Source: a bacterium
Lineage (GTDB): Bacteria > CAYTYR01 > UBA6262
Reading direction: 5' to 3'
Length of the DNA stretch: 42,298 nucleotides
NCBI GenBank assembly: GCA_028712365.1
Contig: JAQTQE010000014.1
Location: 1 to 42,298, forward strand
Under the pieces are notes generated by a model. That model did not search any database and was not told the origin of the DNA. It worked only from the letters and a program-made list of their open reading frames with translations. The translations under genes were made by a program, and so were the position numbers. This document shows positions 24,602 to 33,845 of this stretch, piece by piece. Position 1 is the stretch's first letter. Each line of letters begins with the position of its first letter.

Positions 24602-25803
24602 TGAGATTCAACACGATTAAAGAAGCGATCGCTGATATAAAAAAGGGAAAGTTGATCGTTGTTGTTGACGATGCAGACCGGGAAAATGAAGGAGATCTGA
24701 TCATGGCTGCGGAGAAAGTTACGCCGCAAGCTATAAACTTTATGGCCACACATGGCCGGGGACTGATCTGCCTGCCGGTCATCGGCCGGCGGTTGGATGA
24801 GTTAAAGATCGAGCCCATGGTAGCAGAACCAGGCGATAGCCTGAAGACTGCCTTTACTATTTCCATAGATGCTAAAAAAGGAGTCACTACCGGGATCTCT
24901 GCCCATGACCGGGCTAATACAATTAAAGCTGTCCTCAACAGGCAGACTGTGTCTGAAGACCTGGTCAAGCCGGGGCATGTATTTCCCCTGCGTTATAAAG
25001 AAGGCGGTGTTCTGGTAAGGGCAGGGCATACCGAAGCAGCCGTGGACCTGGCCAGGCTGGCGGGACTATTTCCTGCCGGCATTATTTGCGAGATCATGCA
25101 TGAGGACGGGACCATGGCCCGCGTACCTGAATTGCTGAAATTCTGCCGCAAGCACCATTTAAAGATAGTAACCATAGCTGACCTGATCAAATACCGAAGA
25201 ATGACTGAAAAACTTATTCACTGCGTGGTTTCCACTAACTTGCCGACCGAATATGGTAACTTTAAAGCCTTTGTTTATGAGACCTTACCCGACCATGAAT
25301 ATCATATAGCCCTGGTCGCAGGTAATGTAAATAACCAGAAAAACGTGCTGGTACGGGTACATTCTTCCTGCTTGACGGGGGATGTATTCCATTCTCGCCG
25401 TTGTGACTGCGGCGACCAGCTTCACCGGGCCATGGAAATGATTGCCAAGCATGGCCGTGGTGTGCTATTATATATGAGTCAGGAAGGGAGGGGCATAGGA
25501 TTAATTAATAAATTGCGTGCCTACGAGCTGCAGGACCAGGGATTAGATACGGTCCAGGCCAATGTAGCTCTGGGTTTTAAACCTGACTTACGCGATTATG
25601 GTATTGGCGCCCAGATCTTAGCTGATCTAGGCTTAACTTCTATCGCGCTGTTGACCAATAATCCGCGTAAAATTGTTGGCTTGGAAGGTTACGGATTGAA
25701 AGTGACAAAACGGGTGCCTTTAGAGATCAAACCCGGCAAATGCAATATCAGATACCTGAAAACGAAACGCCAGAAAATGGGCCACCTTTTGGAACTAGTT
25801 TGA
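24601..25803 (+). CDS. ribBA: Bifunctional DHBP synthase / GTP cyclohydrolase II
   Basis: RibBA supplies both precursors of riboflavin: 3,4-dihydroxy-2-butanone 4-phosphate from ribulose 5-phosphate and the pyrimidine from GTP. The N-terminal half shows [16 protein letters not shown] (acidic metal site near residues 25-30), HGRGLICLP and [12 protein letters not shown]. The C-terminal half shows [13 protein letters not shown] and RRCDCGDQL (zinc cysteines), SQEGRGIGL and LLTNNPRKI. Length 400 is normal. It is fused end-to-start with ribE by a one-base overlap. Confidence 0.96.
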   Translation: MRFNTIKEAIADIKKGKLIVVVDDADRENEGDLIMAAEKVTPQAINFMATHGRGLICLPVIGRRLDELKIEPMVAEPGDSLKTAFTISIDAKKGVTTGISAHDRANTIKAVLNRQTVSEDLVKPGHVFPLRYKEGGVLVRAGHTEAAVDLARLAGLFPAGIICEIMHEDGTMARVPELLKFCRKHHLKIVTIADLIKYRRMTEKLIHCVVSTNLPTEYGNFKAFVYETLPDHEYHIALVAGNVNNQKNVLVRVHSSCLTGDVFHSRRCDCGDQLHRAMEMIAKHGRGVLLYMSQEGRGIGLINKLRAYELQDQGLDTVQANVALGFKPDLRDYGIGAQILADLGLTSIALLTNNPRKIVGLEGYGLKVTKRVPLEIKPGKCNIRYLKTKRQKMGHLLELV

Positions 25804-25805
25804 AA

Positions 25806-25925
25806 AGCAATTTTGAGTTTTGAATTTTGAGTTTTAAATTATGGTTAGAAGCTTTTTACCTAAACTCAAAACTTTCCGCTCTTAAGCTTGGCGGATCCGC
25901 CTTAGGCGGAAAAACTTCTAACTTA
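25806..25925. repeat. Multi-hairpin spacer between ribBA and ribH
   Basis: The 147-base spacer holds repeated TTTTGAGTTTTGAA-like units near 25810-25836 that are complementary to AAACTCAAAA at 25863-25872. It also has GTTAGAAG (25844-25851) paired with CTTCTAAC (25915-25922), and nested palindromes GGCGGATCCGCC (25890-25901) and CCGCCTTAGGCGG (25897-25909). The AAGCTTGGCGGATC segment recurs at about 31053. It is non-coding and probably a patchwork of small repeats. Confidence 0.6.
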
Positions 25926-25950
25926 AAACTGTACTTAATTGGAGGGGAAT

Positions 25951-26418
25951 ATGGGTAAGACTTATAATGGTAAATTAATAGCCAAAGGATTAAAATTCGG
26001 GATCGTAGTGTCAAGATTCAATGAATTTATCAGCCAAAAACTGTTAGCCGGGGCGCTGGATACATTAACCAGGCATGATGCTGATGAAGAAAAGGTAGAT
26101 GTGGCTTGGGTACCGGGAGCTTTCGAGATACCTTATGCCGCGGTTAAAATGGCTGAAAGCGGAAAATATGACGCTGTGATCTGCCTGGGAGCAGTGATCC
26201 GCGGAGATACGCCACATTTTGATTATATTGCGGCAGAAGTAACAAAGGGCATAGCCCAAACAGGCATGAAATCAGGAGTACCAACGATTTATGGCGTGAT
26301 CACTACTGATACTTTAGAACAAGCGATAGAGCGGGCTGGTACCAAAGCTGGTAACAAAGGCGCGGATGCGGCTAATTCAGCCATTGAAATGGCCAATTTG
26401 TTCAAACAACTTAAATAA
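25951..26418 (+). CDS. ribH: 6,7-dimethyl-8-ribityllumazine synthase
   Basis: RibH condenses the pyrimidine and the butanone phosphate to lumazine. The 155-residue protein has [38 protein letters not shown] (active-site His) and the C-terminal [16 protein letters not shown] 25951 follows GGAGGGG at good spacing; the in-frame TTG at 25939 falls inside that ribosome site and is rejected. nusB follows in the common ribH-nusB order. Confidence 0.96.
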   Translation: MGKTYNGKLIAKGLKFGIVVSRFNEFISQKLLAGALDTLTRHDADEEKVDVAWVPGAFEIPYAAVKMAESGKYDAVICLGAVIRGDTPHFDYIAAEVTKGIAQTGMKSGVPTIYGVITTDTLEQAIERAGTKAGNKGADAANSAIEMANLFKQLK

Positions 26419-26442
26419 TAAATCTAACTTGGAGTCGCATAC

Positions 26443-26853
26443 ATGGGTTCACGCAGAAAAGCCAGGGAAATTGCCCTGCAAATGATCTACAGTATTGATG
26501 TCAGTAAATCAGACATCAAAGATTCCCTGAATTTGTACTGGGAAAATAATCCCGAAGAGCATGAGGTAGTGGAGTTTGCCAACATGCTCTCTACCGGGAC
26601 AAAAGACAACCTGGTTAAGATAGACGAATTAATAACGCAATACACCAAGAACTGGAACCTGAAAAGGATGGCCAGTGTTGACCGCAATATCTTGCGGGTA
26701 GCTATTTTTGAACTCGTATTTTATAAGGACACGCCAGTCAATGTGGTTATTAATGAAGCAGTGGAACTGGCGAAGAAATTTTCAACCAGTGAAAGCGGCG
26801 GCTTCGTCAACGGTATATTGGATAAAGTCAAAGAGGTACGAGAAGGTCTCTAA
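26443..26853 (+). CDS. nusB: Transcription antitermination factor NusB
   Basis: NusB binds boxA RNA with S10 (NusE) in ribosomal RNA antitermination. The 136-residue all-helical protein begins GSRRKAREIALQMIYSID and carries the family motifs RMASVDRNILRVAIFEL, PVNVVINEAVELAKKFS and FVNGILDKV. TTGGAG precedes ATG 26443. It ends just before a MITE-like inverted-repeat element. Confidence 0.96.
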   Translation: MGSRRKAREIALQMIYSIDVSKSDIKDSLNLYWENNPEEHEVVEFANMLSTGTKDNLVKIDELITQYTKNWNLKRMASVDRNILRVAIFELVFYKDTPVNVVINEAVELAKKFSTSESGGFVNGILDKVKEVREGL

Positions 26854-26859
26854 AGAATT

Positions 26860-29044
<2,185 letters not shown>

Positions 29045-29159
29045 GGTATATAGGCTCGCTGGCTCTGTGTATCAGTGAACTGTCACTATTTGTTCGCTCC
29101 AGTGTCGATTTCCATGTCCGCTCACGCGGACCTGCGCCAAAGGTCTTTTGACAACTCGG

Positions 29160-29199
29160 TGCCGAGAAACTCGCCCCTTGGGCTCAGACAATCTCGGCA
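29160..29199. repeat. Hairpin inside copy A
   Basis: TGCCGAGA (29160-29167) pairs perfectly with TCTCGGCA (29192-29199), enclosing a second stem GCCC-CTT-GGGC. It is part of the unusually hairpin-rich left half of element A, which also contains GTCCGC-TCAC-GCGGAC near 29115-29131. Confidence 0.5.
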
Positions 29200-29211
29200 T
29201 CCAGCAACCGT

Positions 29212-29447
29212 AGTGTAGTGCTTCTATCATTTCTTGACATCTGAAGGTTTGGCTTTGAGCTGAATACCAGGAGAAGCGACACCGTAGTCAGCCAAAGACA
29301 ACCTTCCCGAAGGGCGGTGCTCTTTTTCCCTGCTTGCTGCGTTGCTCATCGCTGATGTGCTTGGCTCAAGCACACTGCGCTCTTCGCGCCTTGAATCAGG
29401 AAAAAATATCTACCGCAGATGTAAAGAAATGATAGAAGTACTACACT
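29212..29447. repeat. Nested 236-bp inverted repeat with 32-bp arms
   Basis: The arms begin AGTGTAGT and end ACATCTG with 30 of 32 matching positions, far better conserved than the outer arms of element A. This suggests a second, younger element inserted in the first, or a strongly selected stem. The loop contains AAGGTTTGGCTTTG paired with CAAAGACAACCTT-like sequence and a perfect GTGCTTG-GCT-CAAGCAC hairpin. Confidence 0.65.
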
Positions 29448-29596
29448 GAGATACCCTCGTTGTCTGCAAGCGTGCTTTGGCTGAAATCGACAATGCCGCT
29501 CAAAAACATTAGCAGTTCCCTGATGCACTGCCATGAGCCGAACGCGGCCGGGAGAAAAACAGGATGGCTTTTTTAGATTAGGGGAAGAAGCAATAT

Positions 29597-30850
29597 ATGA
29601 AAAGACTCAATTTAATAAAACAGATTGTATCCATTTCGTCACTAATAGTAAGTGTTTTAACTATTTCTGGTTGCGCGACAATATATACTCAGACTACTGA
29701 TAATCGAAAAAATGAAGTGCATTACGGATATCCCTTGCCCAGAGTATATAGTGGAACAGTTTTAGACTTTTATGGATTAGGGGCTGATAACATGGGTATC
29801 TTTGCTTTATGTGATTTACCCCTGTCTTTGGCCTTGGATACAATAATACTACCATACACTATACCTCGGCAACTAAAGTATGGCCCTTTAGAAACAAAGA
29901 CTAAAGCAGCTTCGGCATCAAATATTTCCTCCGTGGGAGTTAGCGAGATTGTTAATAAAGGTGATAGAATCGTTTTCTTAGGCTGGACTAATACTAATAA
30001 TAAATATAGACATTATGCCTATATATTGAATTTAGATGGAAAGCAAAACAATCTTGATCAGGTGCCAGTCAACGAAGATAGTATTGAAATTACAGGATGT
30101 AATCTTTCACCTGATGGGAATAAGCTCCTTTATGCTTATCATCCAAAAGAGTTTTCGGGAAAATTGTGCGAAGATACAAATTTAGCTTCGTATGATGTTA
30201 ATTCAAATAGCGTTACTTTATTAGACAAGTCTAAAGATTTGATTAGTGATGCATCTTTTTCACCTGCCTGTGATGAGATATTGTTTAGGCAATATGACAA
30301 AAATACTATCCCGGCAGATAATTTATATATTATTGACTTTGGTGAAGGAAATAAACGCAAACTTAGCTTGGGGAATCTATCAGCTACTAGTCCTTCATGG
30401 TCTGCAGATGGCAAAGAGATTGTATTTATTGGTCATAATTATTCTGATTCATCAAGAGATAGAAGAGGATATATTTACATAATAAATAAAGAGGGCACAG
30501 GTTTAAGGATACTCAATGCTAAGAATGATTATTCTTATTTAGTTAGCCCTAGAATATCCCCTAATAAAGGAAAAATAACTTTTATTGAATCCGGGAGTGT
30601 ATTTATATGCGATATAGATGGGGGTAATTTACAACTACTATATTGGGATAATACTTATAAAGCTTGTGAACTTTGTTGGTCTCCAGATGGAAAATATATT
30701 TTATTTTCTACCGGCAAATTTAATAAGAACCAGACTTTGGCGGAACAAATAGATGTCATGGATATTAATGGACAAAATCATATAATACTATTTAAAGACA
30801 AGAATATCAAACCTAGTGACCTGCAATGGTGGCACACAAATAGTAATTAG
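29597..30850 (+). CDS. YceK/YidQ-type lipoprotein fused to a TolB-like beta-propeller
   Basis: A 417-residue exported lipoprotein. The N-terminus is a signal with lipobox ISGC (Cys near residue 26). Residues ~26-95 resemble the YceK/YidQ family (YPLPRVYSGTVLDFYG then CDLPLSLALDTIILPYTIP). The remaining ~300 residues contain repeated TolB/PD40 blades (NLSPDGNKLLYAY, SWSADGKEIVFIG, CWSPDGKYILFST), predicting a six- or so-bladed propeller. AGGGGAAGAAG lies before ATG 29597. Codon and base composition are clearly AT-richer than the flanking genes, and inverted copies of one palindromic element bracket it, which suggests acquisition as a unit. Function unknown; outer-membrane location is inference. 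Confidence 0.85.
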   Translation: MKRLNLIKQIVSISSLIVSVLTISGCATIYTQTTDNRKNEVHYGYPLPRVYSGTVLDFYGLGADNMGIFALCDLPLSLALDTIILPYTIPRQLKYGPLETKTKAASASNISSVGVSEIVNKGDRIVFLGWTNTNNKYRHYAYILNLDGKQNNLDQVPVNEDSIEITGCNLSPDGNKLLYAYHPKEFSGKLCEDTNLASYDVNSNSVTLLDKSKDLISDASFSPACDEILFRQYDKNTIPADNLYIIDFGEGNKRKLSLGNLSATSPSWSADGKEIVFIGHNYSDSSRDRRGYIYIINKEGTGLRILNAKNDYSYLVSPRISPNKGKITFIESGSVFICDIDGGNLQLLYWDNTYKACELCWSPDGKYILFSTGKFNKNQTLAEQIDVMDINGQNHIILFKDKNIKPSDLQWWHTNSN

Positions 30851-30916
30851 GTAGTCCAGGTGTCATAATCCGAGGTTTGACAGTAACGGTTAAAATGAAA
30901 GCAGGATAACCGGTAG

Positions 30917-30933
30917 GACACCTACGCGGTGTC
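30917..30933. repeat. Hairpin downstream of lipoprotein gene
   Basis: GACACC (30917-30922), loop TACGC, GGTGTC (30928-30933). No T-run follows. It lies in the 360-base non-coding stretch after the lipoprotein gene, whose remaining content is element copy B and nothing else I can identify. Confidence 0.4.
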
Positions 30934-30982
30934 TAAAAGAGGTTTGCGTTGCAGGAAGAAAGGTGTCAATCGGCATAAGTTC

Positions 30983-31162
30983 TGATCAGGGAACTTGGTT
31001 GTTTTTTGAGTGACCTTGTCGATTTTAGTCAATCCTCCAAAAAGCTTGGCGGATCAGCCTGCGGCTGAAGCAATTATTAAGTTTAAAGAACTTTTACAAG
31101 CGCGACCATCGGGAGTCCGCCAATCTCTTTGGCGGAAACAAATAGTGACAGTTACCTGATAT
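30983..31162. mobile_element. 180-bp palindromic (MITE-like) element, copy B (inverted relative to copy A)
   Basis: Bases 30983-31028 match the complement of copy A's right arm at 33 of 46 positions (blocks ATCAGGGAACT, TTTTTGAG, TTGTCGATTT). Bases 31137-31162, reversed, match copy A's left arm at 23 of 26 (AACTGTCACTATTTGTT identical). The interior is unrelated to A and holds GCTTGGCGGATC and the stem TCCGCCAA/TTGGCGGA (31116-31123/31129-31136). Together A and B flank the lipoprotein gene as inverted ends of a 2.1-kb unit. Confidence 0.7.
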
Positions 31163-31210
31163 ACGGAAACAAGACTCCAGTAAATCAAAATAAATTATAA
31201 AGGAAAAGCG

Positions 31211-31768
31211 ATGGCGGCGTTGTTGAAGACAATGTTATTGATATTTATAGCGGAGCTGGGGGATAAGACCCAGCTTTTGGTTTTATCCTTTGCCGCTAAA
31301 TACAAGCCCAAGGTAGTGTTCCTGGCAGTGATTACCAGCACCATTCTGCTCTATTTACTGGCCATAGCTGTTGGTTCAGTGATCGGCAATATCATCCCGA
31401 TGCAGTATCTTAAGTGGATAGTTGCCTTGTCTTTCATTGGTTTTGGTATCTGGACACTACTGGAAAAAGAAGAAGATGAAGAAGCCAAGAAGATCGGCAA
31501 ATTCGGACCATTCCTTACTGTAGCCTTGGCCTTTTTCCTGGCAGAAATGGGTGATAAGACCCAACTGGCAGCGATATCATTGACCTCTGAAATGCCTGAG
31601 GAAGCAATTATGATCTTGTCTGGAGCTATTATAGGCATGATCCTGGCAGACGGCTTGGCTATACTTATCGGGACAATACTCCATAAGAAATTGCCGCACA
31701 AAGCCATTAAAATATCAGCCGGCATTATCTTTATTGGTTTCGGGTTGTTTAACTTATTCTCACGGTAA
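31211..31768 (+). CDS. TMEM165/Gdt1 (UPF0016) family Mn2+/Ca2+ transporter
   Basis: A 185-residue inner-membrane protein with six hydrophobic segments in two repeats, each carrying the family's hallmark ELGDKTQ (near residue 15) and EMGDKTQ (near residue 112). An acidic Glu/Lys loop (EKEEDEEAKK) separates the halves. Bacterial members export or exchange manganese or calcium. AAAGGAAAAGCG precedes ATG 31211. It starts 48 bases after element copy B. I see no Mn-sensing yybP-ykoY riboswitch upstream. Confidence 0.93.
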   Translation: MAALLKTMLLIFIAELGDKTQLLVLSFAAKYKPKVVFLAVITSTILLYLLAIAVGSVIGNIIPMQYLKWIVALSFIGFGIWTLLEKEEDEEAKKIGKFGPFLTVALAFFLAEMGDKTQLAAISLTSEMPEEAIMILSGAIIGMILADGLAILIGTILHKKLPHKAIKISAGIIFIGFGLFNLFSR

Positions 31769-31776
31769 TATTTTTC

Positions 31777-31805
31777 TATACAAAATAATAATATTTTGGT
31801 ATACT
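31777..31805 (+). promoter_or_regulatory. Palindrome and candidate promoter upstream of iorA
   Basis: Bases 31777-31803 form a near-perfect palindrome: TATACAAAATA and TATTTTGGTATA, differing by one inserted base. TATACT at 31800-31805 can act as a -10, with TATACA (31777-31782) as a poor -35 at 17-base spacing. Transcription would then start at or next to ATG 31813, giving a leaderless message. The palindrome overlaps both boxes and could be an operator. Confidence 0.45.
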
Positions 31806-31812
31806 CAAAAAA

Positions 31813-33366
31813 ATGGATACTATGAAGCAGGTTTTTTTATCAGGCGATGAAGCACTGGCGCAAGGGGCTTACGAAGAAGGGCTCAAAGTTGCGTGTTCAT
31901 ATCCCGGTACTCCGGCCACGGAGATCCTGGAATACCTCGCAAAATTACCTGAAGTAGATGCCCAATGGTCAGTCAACGAAAAAGTAGCTTTTGAAGTAGC
32001 TTTAGCTTCTTCAATTGCCGGTTTACGTTCCCTTTTTTCTTCCAAACATGTCGGCCTGAACGTAGCCATGGATCCGCTAATGACCTCTGCGTATACTGGA
32101 GTAGGGGCCGGATTTGTAGTCGTAACTGCTGATGACCCTGGCATGCATTCTTCCCAGAATGAGCAGGACAACAGGTTACTGGCCAGAATAGCCAAGATTC
32201 CGCTTTTAGAACCTTCCAGTCCGTCAGAATCCAGGGAATATGCCAAGCAAGCCTTCCAGATCAGCGAAGAATTTGACCTGCCGGTATTGATCAGGATCAC
32301 CACCCGCGTAGCCCACACCAAAGAGAATATAACCATAGAAGGCAGGAAAGAGATACCCAACCGTGAGTTTAAGATCAATGTCCCTAAATATGTCATGGTC
32401 CCGGGTAATGCCTATAAAAAACATATTGAGCTTGAGCAAAAATTGGTAAAGTTGAAAGCTTACGCTGAAAAATCCTCTTTTAACAAGACAGAACTTAATA
32501 ACCGTAAAATAGGGATCATTACCAGCGGAGTTTCCTATTTATATGCCAAAGAAATGTATCCAGACGCATCTTTCCTGAAGCTGGGATTTGTCTACCCGTT
32601 CCCGGCAGAAAAAATAAAGGAATTCGCGTCTCAGGTACAAGAACTATACGTGATCGAAGAGCTGGAACCTTTTATCGAAGAAGAAGTGCAGCGCTTGGGT
32701 CTCAAGGCCAAAGCCAAACATCCGTCGTTCCGGGTCGGGGAATTAAGGCCTGAACTGATCCCGCAGATCATTGAAGGCAAAGCTAAAACAGAAGAGCCTT
32801 CTACTGCCAGGAAACCGGTTCTCTGTCCCGGCTGCCCGCATCAAACAGTTTTTTCAGTTTTAAAAAAATTAGAGCTTACCGTAACCGGGGATATCGGTTG
32901 CTATACCCTGGGCGCTTTGCCTCCTTTAAATAGTTTGCATACTTGCCTGTGCATGGGTAGCGGGATGACCTTTTTTGAAGGCTTCCGTAAAGCGATCGGG
33001 AAAAACGTAGTCGGGGTGATTGGCGATTCCACTTTTGTGCATTCAGGTATTTCCGGGTTGATCAATTTAGCCTATAATGGCACTAAAGGTGTGGTTATTA
33101 TCCTGGACAATGGTACTACTGCCATGACCGGCAGCCAGCCTCATCCCGGTACCGGTGAAACCAGCAAAGGGAAACCGGCGAAACAGCTTAAACTGGAAGA
33201 TGTCTGCCGCGCCGCCGGTGCGGATAATGTCGATATTATTAATTCCTATAAAACAGGGGAATTTGAAACATTGTTAAAACAGCGTTTAGGTGAGGACTCT
33301 TTATCAGTTATTATCACCAGGGCCAAATGCGTGATTCTCTTGAAGCGGGAGCAAAAGAAATCATGA
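31813..33366 (+). CDS. iorA: Indolepyruvate:ferredoxin oxidoreductase alpha subunit, lacking ferredoxin domain
   Basis: IorA is the thiamine-diphosphate subunit that, with IorB, oxidatively decarboxylates aryl pyruvates to aryl-acetyl-CoA and reduces ferredoxin. The 517-residue protein has the pyrimidine-binding domain (SGDEALAQGAYEEG, SYPGTPATEI), CPGCPHQ, and the TPP motif VIGDSTFVHSGI ... NGTTAMTG. Family members usually continue ~70-80 residues further into a 2x[4Fe-4S] ferredoxin domain; this one stops after ITRAKCVILLKR. The stop overlaps iorB as ATGA, so no frameshift is evident. ATG 31813 has no Shine-Dalgarno; ATG 31822 is an alternative that matches family N-termini (MKQVFLSGDEA). 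Confidence 0.93.
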   Translation: MDTMKQVFLSGDEALAQGAYEEGLKVACSYPGTPATEILEYLAKLPEVDAQWSVNEKVAFEVALASSIAGLRSLFSSKHVGLNVAMDPLMTSAYTGVGAGFVVVTADDPGMHSSQNEQDNRLLARIAKIPLLEPSSPSESREYAKQAFQISEEFDLPVLIRITTRVAHTKENITIEGRKEIPNREFKINVPKYVMVPGNAYKKHIELEQKLVKLKAYAEKSSFNKTELNNRKIGIITSGVSYLYAKEMYPDASFLKLGFVYPFPAEKIKEFASQVQELYVIEELEPFIEEEVQRLGLKAKAKHPSFRVGELRPELIPQIIEGKAKTEEPSTARKPVLCPGCPHQTVFSVLKKLELTVTGDIGCYTLGALPPLNSLHTCLCMGSGMTFFEGFRKAIGKNVVGVIGDSTFVHSGISGLINLAYNGTKGVVIILDNGTTAMTGSQPHPGTGETSKGKPAKQLKLEDVCRAAGADNVDIINSYKTGEFETLLKQRLGEDSLSVIITRAKCVILLKREQKKS

Positions 33367-33845
33367 ACGAGTTTAAAACTGTTAATATATTATTTTGCGG
33401 CACTGGTGGGCAGGGTGTGCTTTCAGCAGCGGAGATATGCGGTTGGGCAGCATTGTTCGATGGCTATCACGTAAAAAAATCAGAGGTCCATGGTATGGCC
33501 CAGCGGGGCGGGTCAGTTGAATCGCACTTGCGCTTCGGTACAAAAGTATATTCCCCGTTGATCCCCAAAGGCGAAGCAGATTACCTGGTTTCATTCCATC
33601 CGGATGAACAAGCGCGGCTTAAATCTTTCCTTAAACCAGCCGGCCAGGACTTATTGCCCTATTTGATTTTATCTGAAACCCAGGTTGAGGATAAGAAATT
33701 CGTGAATTCTTTTATTCTGGGCGGTTTGTCTAAATATTTACCCATCAAAGAAGAAAGCTGGATCAAAGCTCTGGCATTGGTCTTTGCCGGTAAAAAGACC
33801 GATGAAAATATTAAAGTATTTAAAGCAGGGAGGAAAAGCCCGTGA
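33363..33845 (+). CDS. iorB: Indolepyruvate:ferredoxin oxidoreductase beta subunit
   Basis: The gamma-domain subunit of the 2-oxoacid oxidoreductase. The 160-residue protein shows CGTGGQGVLSA, the HGMAQRGGSVESHLRFG motif and the C-terminal FILGGL. The start is ATG 33363 overlapping the iorA stop (ATGA); an in-frame upstream start at 33327 lies well inside iorA and is rejected. At 160 residues it is a little shorter than usual (~190). Its own stop overlaps the paaK start as GTGA, so iorA-iorB-paaK are coupled. Confidence 0.92.
   Translation: MNEFKTVNILFCGTGGQGVLSAAEICGWAALFDGYHVKKSEVHGMAQRGGSVESHLRFGTKVYSPLIPKGEADYLVSFHPDEQARLKSFLKPAGQDLLPYLILSETQVEDKKFVNSFILGGLSKYLPIKEESWIKALALVFAGKKTDENIKVFKAGRKSP

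Larger units (their letters stand above)
29069..29526. mobile_element. 458-bp palindromic (MITE-like) element, copy A
   Basis: The outer 46 bases (29069-29114) and the reverse complement of 29481-29526 match at 32 of 46 positions without gaps by hand count, including TGTCGATTTC and ATCAG.GAACTG blocks. Inside are CAGACAA/TTGTCTG (29185-29191 / 29460-29466) and a 32-bp arm at 29212-29243 matching 29416-29447 at 30 of 32 positions. The same end sequences, inverted, recur at 30983-31162 on the other side of the lipoprotein gene. No transposase is encoded. This accounts for most of the 552-base gap between ligA and the lipoprotein gene; I recognise no known RNA family in it. Confidence 0.7.

Noticed and set aside
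29045-29596. RNase P RNA, tmRNA, 6S RNA or a tRNA in the ligA downstream gap
   Set aside because: None of the conserved sequence blocks of these RNAs can be found; the gap is dominated by inverted-repeat arms.
31100-31210. yybP-ykoY manganese riboswitch upstream of the Gdt1-family gene
   Set aside because: The conserved blocks of that aptamer are not visible; the region is explained by the inverted element and a short spacer.
33300-33366. Frameshift as the cause of the short IorA
   Set aside because: The stop overlaps the iorB ATG in a clean ATGA, and the downstream sequence is iorB in another frame, with no ferredoxin-like cysteines in any frame.
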